From: an uncultured Acidobacteriaceae bacterium
Lineage (GTDB): Bacteria; Acidobacteriota; Terriglobia; Terriglobales; Acidobacteriaceae
Length of the DNA: 64,000 nucleotides
Assembly: GCA_903828675.1 (NCBI GenBank)
Contig: CAIKND010000167.1
Location: 22,303 to 86,302, forward strand
Direction of reading: 5' to 3'
Positions 1-7,919 of the stretch are shown here, one piece after another. The translations under genes were made by a program, and so were the position numbers. Position 1 is the stretch's first letter; each line of letters starts with the position of its first letter. Below the pieces are notes generated by a model. It saw only the letters and a list, made by a program, of their open reading frames with translations. It did not search any database and was not told the DNA's origin.

Positions 1-612
1 CGGACCGGCTATCAGATGCGTTCTTCCTGTTGTCAGGGCGTTGGTAACTCCAGGCTGCACCATCTTCGCGCCCCCAGCCCAGCCCGCGTACATGTGCGGA
101 ATGATATTGCCGATCGCAATGCTGATTTCGCTGTCAAGATACTGCCGGCTCACGTGAATGGGAATTCCAAGTGGCGTAACTCCCAAATCGACGAAGTCCT
201 TTGGATCATGCGAGAGGTTGTTGACCGGAACCCGATGTAATACCGCTTCCCCAACCCGCTCAGCCACCTCATGGTGGTTCATCCGGCGATGAGTCCCAAG
301 CGCAATCATGACCGAAATATCACTGTCTGCGATTCCCGCCTTGTTCAACTCATCCAGAAGGATGGGGAGAATCAGGGCCTGCGGTGTGCTGCGCGTGCTG
401 TCATCCACCAGCAGTAGAGTTCTTTTGCCGTGAAGGGCTGCCAATTCAGCAAGCGTTGGTGAGCCGATCGGATTCTGGATCGCATATCTTACTGCGGCCG
501 CTATATCCGGGATCACCGGTGCATGCCTCGGGCCTTCGATCCACGCGAGGTTCTTTGAAGGAATCTCGATGGTTCGATCGCTGTGTCCGTAGGGAAGCGT
601 AATGGATGTCAT
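1..612 (-). CDS. larA: LarA-like nickel-pincer racemase/epimerase, 5' part (truncated by window edge)
   Basis: The first 204 codons of a LarA/DUF2088-family protein are visible; the rest lies beyond base 1. Reading from the ATG at 612 there is a DDSTRSTP stretch near residues 70-77, matching the family DDxTRxTP motif, and HMYAGWAGGAKM near residues 173-184, matching the conserved glycine-rich segment of LarA. Family members racemise lactate or epimerise other 2-hydroxy acids with a nickel-pincer nucleotide cofactor. The ATG lies 3 bases after the transketolase C-subunit stop, so it is the last visible gene of the operon. The larB, larC and larE maturation genes are not in the window. The substrate is unknown; an aldonate or other hydroxy acid is as plausible as lactate given the neighbours. 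Confidence 0.85.
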   Translation of the reverse strand, partial: MTSITLPYGHSDRTIEIPSKNLAWIEGPRHAPVIPDIAAAVRYAIQNPIGSPTLAELAALHGKRTLLLVDDSTRSTPQALILPILLDELNKAGIADSDISVMIALGTHRRMNHHEVAERVGEAVLHRVPVNNLSHDPKDFVDLGVTPLGIPIHVSRQYLDSEISIAIGNIIPHMYAGWAGGAKMVQPGVTNALTTGRTHLIAGP

Positions 613-615
613 GGC

Positions 616-1614
616 CTATACAACCTCGCTAATGGGATGGGATGCTGTTCCAGCCTTGCGTGCAAGGACGAGCTGGACCGCAGTTATAATCGCTTCGACG
701 CTCATTCCGTACTTGTCCAATAGTTCTTCATACGGGCCTGATTCTGCGAACGTGTCGGGTACGCCAACCCGCTCCAGCGGAGCTGGGTAACTCTGTGCCA
801 GGCATTCGGCCACAGCACCACCCAGACCACCGATGATAGAGTGCTCTTCGGCAGTAACAATCGCGCCGGTCTGTTTCGCGCAGAGCGTCACCAACTCCGA
901 ATCCATAGGCTTGATCGTGTGCATTTCTACAACCCGCAAGTGAATGCCTTTCACTTCCATTTGCTGTGCTGCCTGGATCGCGCGGGCCACCATGACGCCG
1001 CAGGCAATCACAGTCGCATCATCCCCATCAAGGAGTGTGATGCCTTTGCCTATCGTCGGCGAGTACGCCTCAGTGAAAATCTCGCTAACTTCATTCCGGC
1101 ATAAGCGGAAATAGACTGGCCCGCTCCAGGCGGCAACCTGGGGCAAGAGTTTTGTTACTGCAAGCGGGTCGGCCGGAACCACAATTGTCATGTTGGGCAG
1201 ACTGCGCAGGATTGCAAGGTCGGCGATTGTCTGATGTGTGGGGCCGTCGAATGAATCGGAGAGCCCGGCATACGCTCCGGCGAGTTTCACATTGGCGCCG
1301 CCAAATGCGAGATGAGTTCGAACCATTTCCAAGGCGCGCGTGGCAAAGAGAAATGCGAATGTGTTTGCTATCGGGACTCTGCCGCTGTTTGCAAATCCCA
1401 CAGCAACATCCACTAATGCCGGCTCAGCGATGCCGACATTGAAGAATCGCTGAGGATAGGCCGCCTCGAACATGAAGCTAAAGTCGGAACTCTGGACGTC
1501 GGCGCTGAGCACGACCACGTCGTCCCGCTCACGTCCCAGTTCAACTAGCGCCTCCCCGTAGGCTTTGCGCATCGAAGTAGCACTGCCGAAAGGACTCTTA
1601 ATCAGGCTTTCCAT
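616..1614 (-). CDS. Transketolase-like C-terminal subunit (pyrimidine-binding and C-terminal domains)
   Basis: This 332-residue protein matches the C-terminal half of transketolase. It has a pyrimidine-binding domain with the glutamate-containing FNVGIAEPALVD segment near residues 58-69, GLSDSFDGPTHQ near 97-108, and a C-terminal domain ending near residue 320. The reading frame is open upstream to 1686, but the ATG at 1614 has an AGGAAAGG ribosome site just upstream and begins the conserved region. It overlaps the N-subunit gene by 13 bases, suggesting coupled translation and a two-chain enzyme. Split transketolases occur in dedicated pathways, such as apulose-4-phosphate transketolase (AptA/AptB) and sulfo-sugar transketolase, as well as general ones. 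The substrate here cannot be assigned from sequence. Confidence 0.9.
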   Translation of the reverse strand: MESLIKSPFGSATSMRKAYGEALVELGRERDDVVVLSADVQSSDFSFMFEAAYPQRFFNVGIAEPALVDVAVGFANSGRVPIANTFAFLFATRALEMVRTHLAFGGANVKLAGAYAGLSDSFDGPTHQTIADLAILRSLPNMTIVVPADPLAVTKLLPQVAAWSGPVYFRLCRNEVSEIFTEAYSPTIGKGITLLDGDDATVIACGVMVARAIQAAQQMEVKGIHLRVVEMHTIKPMDSELVTLCAKQTGAIVTAEEHSIIGGLGGAVAECLAQSYPAPLERVGVPDTFAESGPYEELLDKYGMSVEAIITAVQLVLARKAGTASHPISEVV

Positions 1615-2504
1615 TGATTCATCCTTTCCTCTAACTCGGCCAGCGCCGTATCGAATTGTTCGCTGTTCGGAATTCCTCCGTGCCATGCAGGCGCGTTCTC
1701 CATAAAACTCACGCCTTTGCCTTTGGTTGTACGAGCAATGATTGCCACTGGCTTTCCATGGATTTCGTTGGCGAGGTCCAGTGCAGCCAGAATCTCCGAC
1801 ACGCTGTGGCCGTGAATTTCAATAACATGCCAGTTGAAAGACGCCCACTTGTCTACGATGGGCTCGGTTGGCATTACTTGGTGCGTCGTGCCAGTCTGCT
1901 GCACTCCGTTGTAGTCCACAATAACCGTCAAGTTACTAAGTCCGTACTTGGCGCCCACCAGCAGGCCTTCCCAGATCACGCCGCTGTTTAATTCCCCATC
2001 GCCCAAGATGGCATATATCCTTCGGCTTGAGTTTTCCAGGCGCGCCGCAAGGGCCATTCCCGATCCAATTGCCACTCCATGACCCAGTGGCCCTGCGACA
2101 GCTTCTATTCCCGGCGTCTTGTGCGGCTCTGGGTGCCCCTGCAAACGGCTGCCCAATGCTCTGAAGGTTGGAAGTTCCGAGACAGGAAAGTAGCCGCGAT
2201 GCGCGAGGACCGTGTAGAGCATCGCGCACGCATGCCCCTTTGAAAAAACAAGACGATCCCTGTCTGCCCAGTCAGGGTTTGCAGGATCCAGGCGGAGTTG
2301 ATGGAAGTAAAGTGCGGTCAGGATTTCCGCTATGGAGAAGGCTCCCCCAATGTGTCCGGACTTGCGGCCATAGACCATGCGAAGAACCTGGGCGCGATAC
2401 TCGTATGCGCGACGCGACAGGTCGGCGATCATCTCGGCCGTGTGCGGCGCCTCATACGGATAGACGCGGGCGGGCATTGCCTGGTCTGTTACAGACTTGA
2501 TCAC
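1602..2504 (-). CDS. Transketolase-like N-terminal subunit (TPP pyrophosphate-binding domain)
   Basis: This 300-residue protein is the thiamine-diphosphate pyrophosphate-binding half of a split transketolase. GHIGGAFSIAEILTALYF lies near residues 50-67, the SKGHA motif near 88-92, and the TPP/Mg site GDGELNSGVIWEG followed by DYNGVQQTG near 168-205. The start is a GTG at 2504 preceded by GGAGG at a spacing of about 7; that GTG overlaps the TGA of the preceding racemase-like gene. With the adjoining C subunit it should form an active transketolase moving two-carbon ketol units between sugar phosphates in the cytoplasm. No sugar kinase is present in the visible operon. Confidence 0.92.
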   Translation of the reverse strand: MIKSVTDQAMPARVYPYEAPHTAEMIADLSRRAYEYRAQVLRMVYGRKSGHIGGAFSIAEILTALYFHQLRLDPANPDWADRDRLVFSKGHACAMLYTVLAHRGYFPVSELPTFRALGSRLQGHPEPHKTPGIEAVAGPLGHGVAIGSGMALAARLENSSRRIYAILGDGELNSGVIWEGLLVGAKYGLSNLTVIVDYNGVQQTGTTHQVMPTEPIVDKWASFNWHVIEIHGHSVSEILAALDLANEIHGKPVAIIARTTKGKGVSFMENAPAWHGGIPNSEQFDTALAELEERMNQWKA

Positions 2505-3193
2505 GCCTTTGCCTCCGCGCCAGATCCGTAGAGTGTCCGGCGAATGGATTCAAAGCCAGTTGTGCCGCTGTTGTACACGGGCACCGCAGTCTTGCCCAAG
2601 TGGGGTTCCAGAGCAGACATGGAGAGTTGCGCAAGGACAATCGAATCTACTCTTCCAGATAACTTTGCGATTTCTTCGAGCAGGATATTGTTGTGTGTTT
2701 CACTATCGCCCTTCTGGATGGCGGCAAATGCCTCAGGGCGAAGGACAGTTGTTATATCGACCGCCTTCCCTTTCTCCGCTGCGACAATGCGCAATAGCCT
2801 CTCTGACGAGGGTACGGTGGTTGCGAGGGTTGCGATCAGTCCAACTCTAGGGCCTTGGTCCACGGCGAGTTCCATCATGGCGCGGTCTATCTGCATGATT
2901 GGAATGTCTATCATCGGGCGGGCAAGTTCAGCCGCGTAGTTGAACGTGGAACAAGCTAGAAGGATAAGGTCCACGCCGGATTCCTGAAGGTTGTACGCGT
3001 ACTGCGCAAATCGAAAGTAGTTATGCTTGGGGATAACTCCGACGCCGGCGCTGATATTGTCTCTCTGAATCGTGTCGTCGCATAGGTGTACCACTGCTAC
3101 GTCAGGGATATACCGATCAAGAAACGGCTGCATCGCACGAATGGTCAGGTTGACCGCATGGATAATGCCGATAGTCCTGGTTGTCTTTTCCAT
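2501..3193 (-). CDS. Asp/Glu/hydantoin racemase-superfamily protein with only one catalytic-site cysteine
   Basis: The 230-residue protein has the Asp/Glu racemase superfamily fold pattern. LLACSTFN near residues 78-85 supplies the first active-site cysteine (Cys81). At the position of the second cysteine, normally in an LACT-type segment, it reads VLAQLSMSAL, so Gln189 replaces Cys. That argues against a normal two-base amino-acid racemase and towards a decarboxylase, isomerase or altered lyase. The ATG at 3193 is preceded by AGGAGA; the open frame further upstream (to 3856) is antisense to the transporter gene and is not used. It sits 17 bases after the MFS stop and overlaps the transketolase N-subunit start, so it is part of the same catabolic operon. 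Confidence 0.85.
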   Translation of the reverse strand: MEKTTRTIGIIHAVNLTIRAMQPFLDRYIPDVAVVHLCDDTIQRDNISAGVGVIPKHNYFRFAQYAYNLQESGVDLILLACSTFNYAAELARPMIDIPIMQIDRAMMELAVDQGPRVGLIATLATTVPSSERLLRIVAAEKGKAVDITTVLRPEAFAAIQKGDSETHNNILLEEIAKLSGRVDSIVLAQLSMSALEPHLGKTAVPVYNSGTTGFESIRRTLYGSGAEAKA

Positions 3194-3210
3194 CTTGTTG
3201 TCTCCTTGAT

Positions 3211-4500
3211 TCATTTGCAGATTGAAGACGCCTCTGACAGGGCTGGTGCCGTCTTGAAATCGATAGGGCGAATCACGCGAATTGCCAGCAGGATCACGCA
3301 AAATCCAGTCAGGTGCATCATGCTTACACATGCGAATACGGGACCATACCCAAACCCGTGGTCGAGGAGGCGCCCTACCACCAGGCCGAATACGATGCCG
3401 CCCATCGCTCCACCAAACCCAACCATCCCAGCCACCGAACCCACCATGCTCGATGGGAATATATCTGACGGCAGGGTCATCACCAGCGTGGACCACGATT
3501 GCTGGCCGGCAAAGGCGATGCTGAACAGAACAATGACAAGTTGCACCGGCGAGTGCGAGACAAGCAATATCAGTGGCATGACTCCCGCACTGATGCCGAG
3601 CGCGGCCTTCCGGGAAAAGTTGACGGAGTGGCCGCCTTTGATCAGCCGACTGGAGAACCAGCCTCCCAGCAGGCTGCCGATTCCAGCTGCCGCGTAGGGG
3701 ATCCAGGCAAAGTAGCCCACTTGTTTCGTGTCGAAATGATGCACATCGTACAGATACTTTGGAAGCCAGAATATGTAGAAGTACCACGCGGCGTCGCTCA
3801 GGAACTTGGCAGTCACCAAGCCCGCGACCTGCGGGTACTTCAGCAGGTCGATCCATCGAATCGCCCTGGTGCTCTCAGCCTTCTTGTCGAGCACCTCTGC
3901 AATTTCCAGCCGCTCTTCGGCACTGAGTCGCGGATGCGACGCGGGTGGATGGTATTCAGTTATCCACCAGAGAGTCCAGGCCAGGCCGACTGCGCCAGCA
4001 AGGAAGAACACCCAGCGCCAGTTTAGATGCGCTAATGTGATTGCGATGAGGGGAGGGGCCGCGACTGCGCCGACTGCAGTTCCGGCGTTCATGAGGCCCA
4101 TGGCCGTTGAGCGCTCACTTGCCGGGAACCACTCGGCCATGGCCTTGGTGGCCGCCGGAAAGCCGCCTCCCTCGCCCATCCCCAGCAGAAAGAGGCTGCC
4201 AGCGAGAACACCTACGCTGGTTGCGAATCCCTGGCTCGCACACGCTAGAGACCACCAGAGCATGATCAGAAGGAACCCTTTGCGAGTTCCAAGCACATCG
4301 ATCAGTTTTCCACTGACGGCGTACATAAGTGCATACGCGGCCAGGAACGCCGCTTGAAGTTGCGAGAATTGCGTATTTGAGACGGGAAATTCCCGCTGGA
4401 TCGCCCGGATTGCCACAGGCAGCGTCTGCCGATCAAAATAGCTGATCGCGATTGCGGCGGTAATCAGGAGGGCCATCCTCCAGCGCAGAGACTTGCTCAT
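3211..4500 (-). CDS. MFS transporter, anion:cation symporter (ACS) family, sugar-acid type
   Basis: This 429-residue protein has about 12 hydrophobic segments and motifs of the ACS branch of the major facilitator superfamily, including FDRQT in helix 1 and GEGGGFPAATKAMAEWFP with ASERSTAMG near residues 109-135. Characterised ACS members import hexuronates, glucarate, galactonate or tartrate with protons. It is the first clear gene of the minus-strand operon with the racemase-like protein, split transketolase and LarA, so its substrate is probably what they process; a plant-wall sugar acid would fit the wider locus. Its ATG overlaps the stop of a possible 47-codon upstream ORF, and I see no good ribosome site of its own. 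Confidence 0.88.
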   Translation of the reverse strand: MSKSLRWRMALLITAAIAISYFDRQTLPVAIRAIQREFPVSNTQFSQLQAAFLAAYALMYAVSGKLIDVLGTRKGFLLIMLWWSLACASQGFATSVGVLAGSLFLLGMGEGGGFPAATKAMAEWFPASERSTAMGLMNAGTAVGAVAAPPLIAITLAHLNWRWVFFLAGAVGLAWTLWWITEYHPPASHPRLSAEERLEIAEVLDKKAESTRAIRWIDLLKYPQVAGLVTAKFLSDAAWYFYIFWLPKYLYDVHHFDTKQVGYFAWIPYAAAGIGSLLGGWFSSRLIKGGHSVNFSRKAALGISAGVMPLILLVSHSPVQLVIVLFSIAFAGQQSWSTLVMTLPSDIFPSSMVGSVAGMVGFGGAMGGIVFGLVVGRLLDHGFGYGPVFACVSMMHLTGFCVILLAIRVIRPIDFKTAPALSEASSICK

Positions 4501-4640
4501 TTTGCCAACTTACAGGAAACATGCGTTCTTGCGCGGTCATGGCAGCAACAGGGAGCCGTGATCCCGGTTGTGACGTGAATACTCTTGTTTGACTGCCTGA
4601 ATGCAACACGCGACTTCGTCTGATATTCAGTAAATCTCAT
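4497..4640 (-). CDS. Possible 47-residue leader ORF translationally coupled to the MFS gene
   Basis: The ATG at 4640 is preceded on the minus strand by GGGAGG (bases 4646-4651) at a spacing of 5, the best ribosome site in this intergenic region. The frame runs 47 codons and its TGA overlaps the MFS start as ATGA. The peptide has a basic N-terminal half and a cysteine cluster CCCH near its end. I recognise no family. It could be a real small protein, a regulatory upstream ORF that couples translation to the transporter, or chance. An upstream operator-like palindrome at 4656-4670 lies close to its ribosome site. Confidence 0.35.
   Translation of the reverse strand: MRFTEYQTKSRVAFRQSNKSIHVTTGITAPCCCHDRARTHVSCKLAK
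4620..4630. promoter_or_regulatory. Short palindrome CTGA-TAT-TCAG, possible regulator half-site element
   Basis: CTGATATTCAG is a perfect 4+3+4 palindrome within the 47-codon leader ORF, about 26 bases from the larger palindrome at 4656-4670. Both contain CTGA/TCAG half-sites, as expected if one dimeric repressor binds twice. The assignment to the adjacent FadR-type regulator is inference. Confidence 0.3.
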
Positions 4641-4655
4641 TGTCGCCTCCCAAAC

Positions 4656-4670
4656 ATCAGACAGCCTGAT
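4656..4670. promoter_or_regulatory. Inverted repeat ATCAG-N5-CTGAT, candidate GntR/FadR-family operator
   Basis: ATCAGACAGCCTGAT is an interrupted perfect inverted repeat in the divergent intergenic region between the regulator (plus) and the catabolic operon (minus). It lies just upstream of the regulator's -10 box, around the expected -35 position, and directly upstream of the leader ORF ribosome site. This is where an operator controlling both directions would be expected. FadR-subfamily regulators bind short interrupted palindromes of this size; binding here is inferred. Confidence 0.5.
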
Positions 4671-4694
4671 ATGCAGATGTACTAGCGAGCGAAC

Positions 4695-4700
4695 TATAAT
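4695..4700 (+). promoter_or_regulatory. -10 box (TATAAT) for the GntR regulator
   Basis: A perfect TATAAT lies 15 bases upstream of the regulator ATG at 4716, so the 5' leader would be only a few bases long. The matching -35 position (about 4672) is poor, and the candidate operator at 4656-4670 abuts it, consistent with autoregulation. Confidence 0.5.
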
Positions 4701-4715
4701 CAAACGCAGGTACAC

Positions 4716-5447
4716 ATGTCAATGCTTAAACCCGTATCGAGAATCACGTTGGGGGAGCAGGTCGCGGCCCAGCTCTCGGATCAGATATCTGAAGGCAAAT
4801 GGAAGCCTGGCGAAAAGCTGCCTTCCGAAGCAGAGCTCTGCTTTGCGTTGAACATAGGGCGCTCCACTTTGCGCGAAGCCTTAAAGTCGTTGGCATTTGT
4901 CGGAATGGTGCAGATGCGGCCGGGAGAAGGCACGTATGTTATTGAAGGCTCGGGGCTTTTGATCGAGCGGATCATGGCGCGCGGATTTCTCAAAACGGAG
5001 AAAGAGCTGCAAGATGTAGGCGAGGCGCGCGTGGTCCTCGAGGGTGAAACTGCAGCTCTTGCGGCCGAGCGCGCGGAGCCTTCTGACCTTGCTCAGTTGG
5101 ACGCTCTCATGAGCGAAATGAAGCTGAGCATAGCCGGGCAAGGGCGTCCTTATGTTGACCTGGACGTGGAGTTTCATTTGGCGATCGCCCAATGCGCCAA
5201 GAACCAAATGCTCTTCGAGTTGCTGTCGCCCATCCGGGGCGTACTCAAGGAGTGGATCAGTAAATCCCAGGAACTTCCCGGAATTCAACAGAGTGCGCAT
5301 CGCCAGCACGCGGCAATTCTCTCCGCCGTTCGCAAGAGAGAGCCTGAGAAGGCAAGGCATGCCATGCGGACGCATCTGCAGACCTGCGAAAGGGTCTTCA
5401 GCCTGCTTGGCAGGCTCACGGGGAGCAAGGACCACGTCGGAGATTGA
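4716..5447 (+). CDS. FadR-subfamily GntR transcriptional regulator (winged HTH plus FCD domain)
   Basis: The 243-residue protein has an N-terminal GntR winged helix (residues about 10-75) with the typical PGEKLPSEAELCFALNIGRSTLREAL pattern split across the helix-turn-helix. An FCD ligand domain follows (about 95-225) with the histidine pattern DVEFHLAIA, HRQHAAIL and MRTHL that usually binds a metal and a carboxylate effector. It is transcribed divergently from the MFS/transketolase/LarA operon and presumably represses it until a sugar or hydroxy acid binds. FCD regulators commonly sense acids such as lactate, gluconate or hexuronate, which fits a LarA-containing operon. Confidence 0.9.
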   Translation: MSMLKPVSRITLGEQVAAQLSDQISEGKWKPGEKLPSEAELCFALNIGRSTLREALKSLAFVGMVQMRPGEGTYVIEGSGLLIERIMARGFLKTEKELQDVGEARVVLEGETAALAAERAEPSDLAQLDALMSEMKLSIAGQGRPYVDLDVEFHLAIAQCAKNQMLFELLSPIRGVLKEWISKSQELPGIQQSAHRQHAAILSAVRKREPEKARHAMRTHLQTCERVFSLLGRLTGSKDHVGD

Positions 5448-5644
5448 GGCTGTCCGACGTAGAGCTGGACGTGGCTTGGTCCATTTCCTGAGCCGGCGGA
5501 ATTGTCAAAGTTGCAATGCCCTCATGGCGCTTTGTGATCAGCCGCAGCTTCTTGCCATCAACCGCTCATACAGTTACGCTCGATCCCCGCTCATTGGAAA
5601 ATCGGCGGGAATCGGGCGTAATTATTTGCCGCGCCAACTATCCT

Positions 5645-7699
5645 TTATTGCACTTGCACCCGCAGCACCGTGACACTTTCATGAGGCAGCGTGATTGAAA
5701 GCGGCCCGCTGCCGAGGATCGCCATTGTGCTCTGGGCTGGAACGATGTGCAGAGGCTCGACCTCGTCGTTACGCTCGTATCTGCTGGCAGCGCGAAGCTG
5801 TTGAACCTGTGCAGGGGCCACTGCATGCCAGCGTCCCAAGTCGAAGTTTGTGCCGACATCCTGATCCAGGCTTCTGTTCACACAAAGAAGCGTAATCGTT
5901 TTGCCATCGGTACTGCGCGTTGCAACAACATCGATATAGGGAACGTCCTGTTCACTGTCTACCATTCGCGTGCCGCCCGCGACGTTGTAACTTCCCGAGT
6001 CACTATTGACTGTCAATACCGTGTCGCCCTTCACGACGGTATACATCTGAAAGGCGTAGTACGCGGGAACCGCATAGACCTGCTCACGCCGCTTCCAGAC
6101 GCCGGCAAACTCCATCAGGCCGGTCATGTCAGTAATTTTGACTTCGGACGAATGGCGAAGCACAGTATTCAGAAAGCCCGCAGCCATTACTGCGCCGCCC
6201 TGATTCATCCAGCTGGGACTTTCGTTGGTGAAGTTCCGCTCGCCGTACCCCTTGCTGTTAAAAAGCCACTCAGTGACCGCAATATGCACCTTCCCCTGTT
6301 GATTGGGATGCGCGTCGATCTGCGCCCGCACCTTGTCGAAATAGTTCCCGATTGCAGTCGGCACAGCATACGCCGCAGCGGCTGTAAAGTCAGGCGTTGC
6401 CGCTTCCAGTACGGTGCGATTCGTGCCAAAGATAAAGTGCTGCGAAATCTCGTTGAATGTGCCCGCAGGATTGTTTAGGAGTGCAGTATTCCATTTGCCA
6501 TCCGACAGGGGAACCTCGCCAGTGGCAATGATCTCCGCATTCGGTTCCACCGCACGCACCGCCTGGCTGAAGGCCAGAGTGGCTGGTCCAATCTCGTCAG
6601 CAGTTTTGTAGCCAACCTGCCATTTTCCGTAGAGTTCATTGCCCAGTTCGTAAATCACTCGGCCTTTGTGATGCGTGCGAATATACTGCACCCACGCGGC
6701 GGCTTCCTCGGGTGTGCCGCTTCCCATATTCAGGTCGAACTGTGGCACCGCGCCGATCAGATCGCAGAGTTGCAAAAACTCATCCGTGCCAAAGTTGTTG
6801 TACTCGGGAATGCCCCACGCAATGTTTTCCATCGTGGGCCGCATGTCCGCTGGACCGATCCCATCTTTCCAGTGATAGTAGGAGCTGAAGTTGCCGCCAA
6901 ACCTCAGCTCCGTGATGTGCATCGCCTTGGCCATCGCCACTTCGTCCGGATCCAATATTCCGATCGCGTCCTCGGGCATCAGCGATATCTGGTCCACGTC
7001 GACGCACTCGTTACCCTCCACTGCCACAGCCAAGTGCACTGCCTGCAAACGCCTCACTTCCCCAGGGCTCAGCCGCAGCACAGCCTGGTACTTTGTCCAT
7101 TGCGCAGCCGGCACATCCACGTGCGATTCCGCCAACACCTTACCCGTTTCTGCGTTGCGAAACATGACCGTCAACCGCGTTGGCCCGCTTATATGCTTGG
7201 CGTAGAGAGAAACGCGATAGCCCAGGACCCGCTGCACGGGCAGGTACACCTTTTGCATGATGCCGGTCTGCTGGTTCGGCGTTCCCAGTAGTTCCAGCGA
7301 CTGCCAGCTATTGGCGGCATCGCCTACATGCAATTCAAAGCGATTGCCTGCGGCTTTGCTCAGCGGCAGCCAAGGCAGAGGTATTCCGGTCTCGTTCGTG
7401 CTGTCGATCAGTTCCGGCTGTTCGCGGAAAAGATTCTCCAGATTGGTATGGTTCCAAAGGCCAGACTCCAGGCTGCCATTCACCAGTACTTCGGCTGCAA
7501 TACCGTTGTTGATTGAGTTGCCGATTGGTTCCAGGAAGCTCCCGAAGATCGTGTCCGTCACGCGTTCCGTTCCTTCTGCGCCGATATGCACTGTCACCGT
7601 GGCGGGCATTGGGCGCGAAGGACTTACTTGAGCATAAGCACCACTCGCCGCAACAGCCGCCACGGCGCCCGCTCCGAACAAACCACAGGCAAACTTCAT
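5645..7699 (-). CDS. Secreted alpha-L-arabinofuranosidase, GH51
   Basis: This is a GH51-type enzyme of about 684 residues that releases terminal arabinofuranose from arabinan, arabinoxylan or arabinogalactan. A signal peptide ending near SGAYAQ precedes a carbohydrate-binding-like region. The catalytic barrel contains RFGGNFSSYYHWKDGIGP, YELGNELYGKW (general acid/base Glu in GNE) and HIAVTEWLF (nucleophile Glu), and a C-terminal beta-sandwich follows. I chose the ATG at 7699; a GTG at 7720 has a better ribosome site (AGAGGA) and would add seven residues, and the frame is open to a GTG at 7747. It lies downstream of the TonB-dependent receptor but is separated from it by a strong terminator, so it probably has its own promoter. 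Confidence 0.93.
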   Translation of the reverse strand: MKFACGLFGAGAVAAVAASGAYAQVSPSRPMPATVTVHIGAEGTERVTDTIFGSFLEPIGNSINNGIAAEVLVNGSLESGLWNHTNLENLFREQPELIDSTNETGIPLPWLPLSKAAGNRFELHVGDAANSWQSLELLGTPNQQTGIMQKVYLPVQRVLGYRVSLYAKHISGPTRLTVMFRNAETGKVLAESHVDVPAAQWTKYQAVLRLSPGEVRRLQAVHLAVAVEGNECVDVDQISLMPEDAIGILDPDEVAMAKAMHITELRFGGNFSSYYHWKDGIGPADMRPTMENIAWGIPEYNNFGTDEFLQLCDLIGAVPQFDLNMGSGTPEEAAAWVQYIRTHHKGRVIYELGNELYGKWQVGYKTADEIGPATLAFSQAVRAVEPNAEIIATGEVPLSDGKWNTALLNNPAGTFNEISQHFIFGTNRTVLEAATPDFTAAAAYAVPTAIGNYFDKVRAQIDAHPNQQGKVHIAVTEWLFNSKGYGERNFTNESPSWMNQGGAVMAAGFLNTVLRHSSEVKITDMTGLMEFAGVWKRREQVYAVPAYYAFQMYTVVKGDTVLTVNSDSGSYNVAGGTRMVDSEQDVPYIDVVATRSTDGKTITLLCVNRSLDQDVGTNFDLGRWHAVAPAQVQQLRAASRYERNDEVEPLHIVPAQSTMAILGSGPLSITLPHESVTVLRVQVQ

Positions 7700-7864
7700 T
7701 GCCACGAATTGTCCCGTCACTGAGTTACATCCTCTCTCGATTGGCACGAAACTTTACTGTCGATCCTTCAGCGGATATATGGGCGACGGCGCAGGGGCTG
7801 GCTGGCAAGACTTGCCTCCGTATTCTCATTCATAACTCCCGGCGCTTGAGATTGAACATGCCGG

Positions 7865-7902
7865 CAAAAACGCCGCAGCCATCATACCGAATGGCTGCGG
7901 CG
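7865..7902 (-). terminator. Rho-independent terminator of the TonB-dependent receptor gene
   Basis: A perfect 12-bp stem (7871-7882 with 7891-7902, CGCCGCAGCCAT) with an 8-base loop is followed on the minus strand by GTTTTTG. It lies 17 bases past the receptor stop codon. Confidence 0.85.
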
Positions 7903-7919
7903 CCTTGCCTTGCTCTTTC

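Noticed and set aside
3194..3856. N-terminal extension of the racemase-fold ORF (frame open to 3856)
   Set aside because: It is antisense to the MFS gene, Arg/Gly-rich and without protein features; the ATG at 3193 has a good ribosome site and starts the conserved domain.
5747..6478. 243-codon plus-strand frame antisense to GH51
   Set aside because: Lies wholly within the glycosidase gene and shows no domain pattern.
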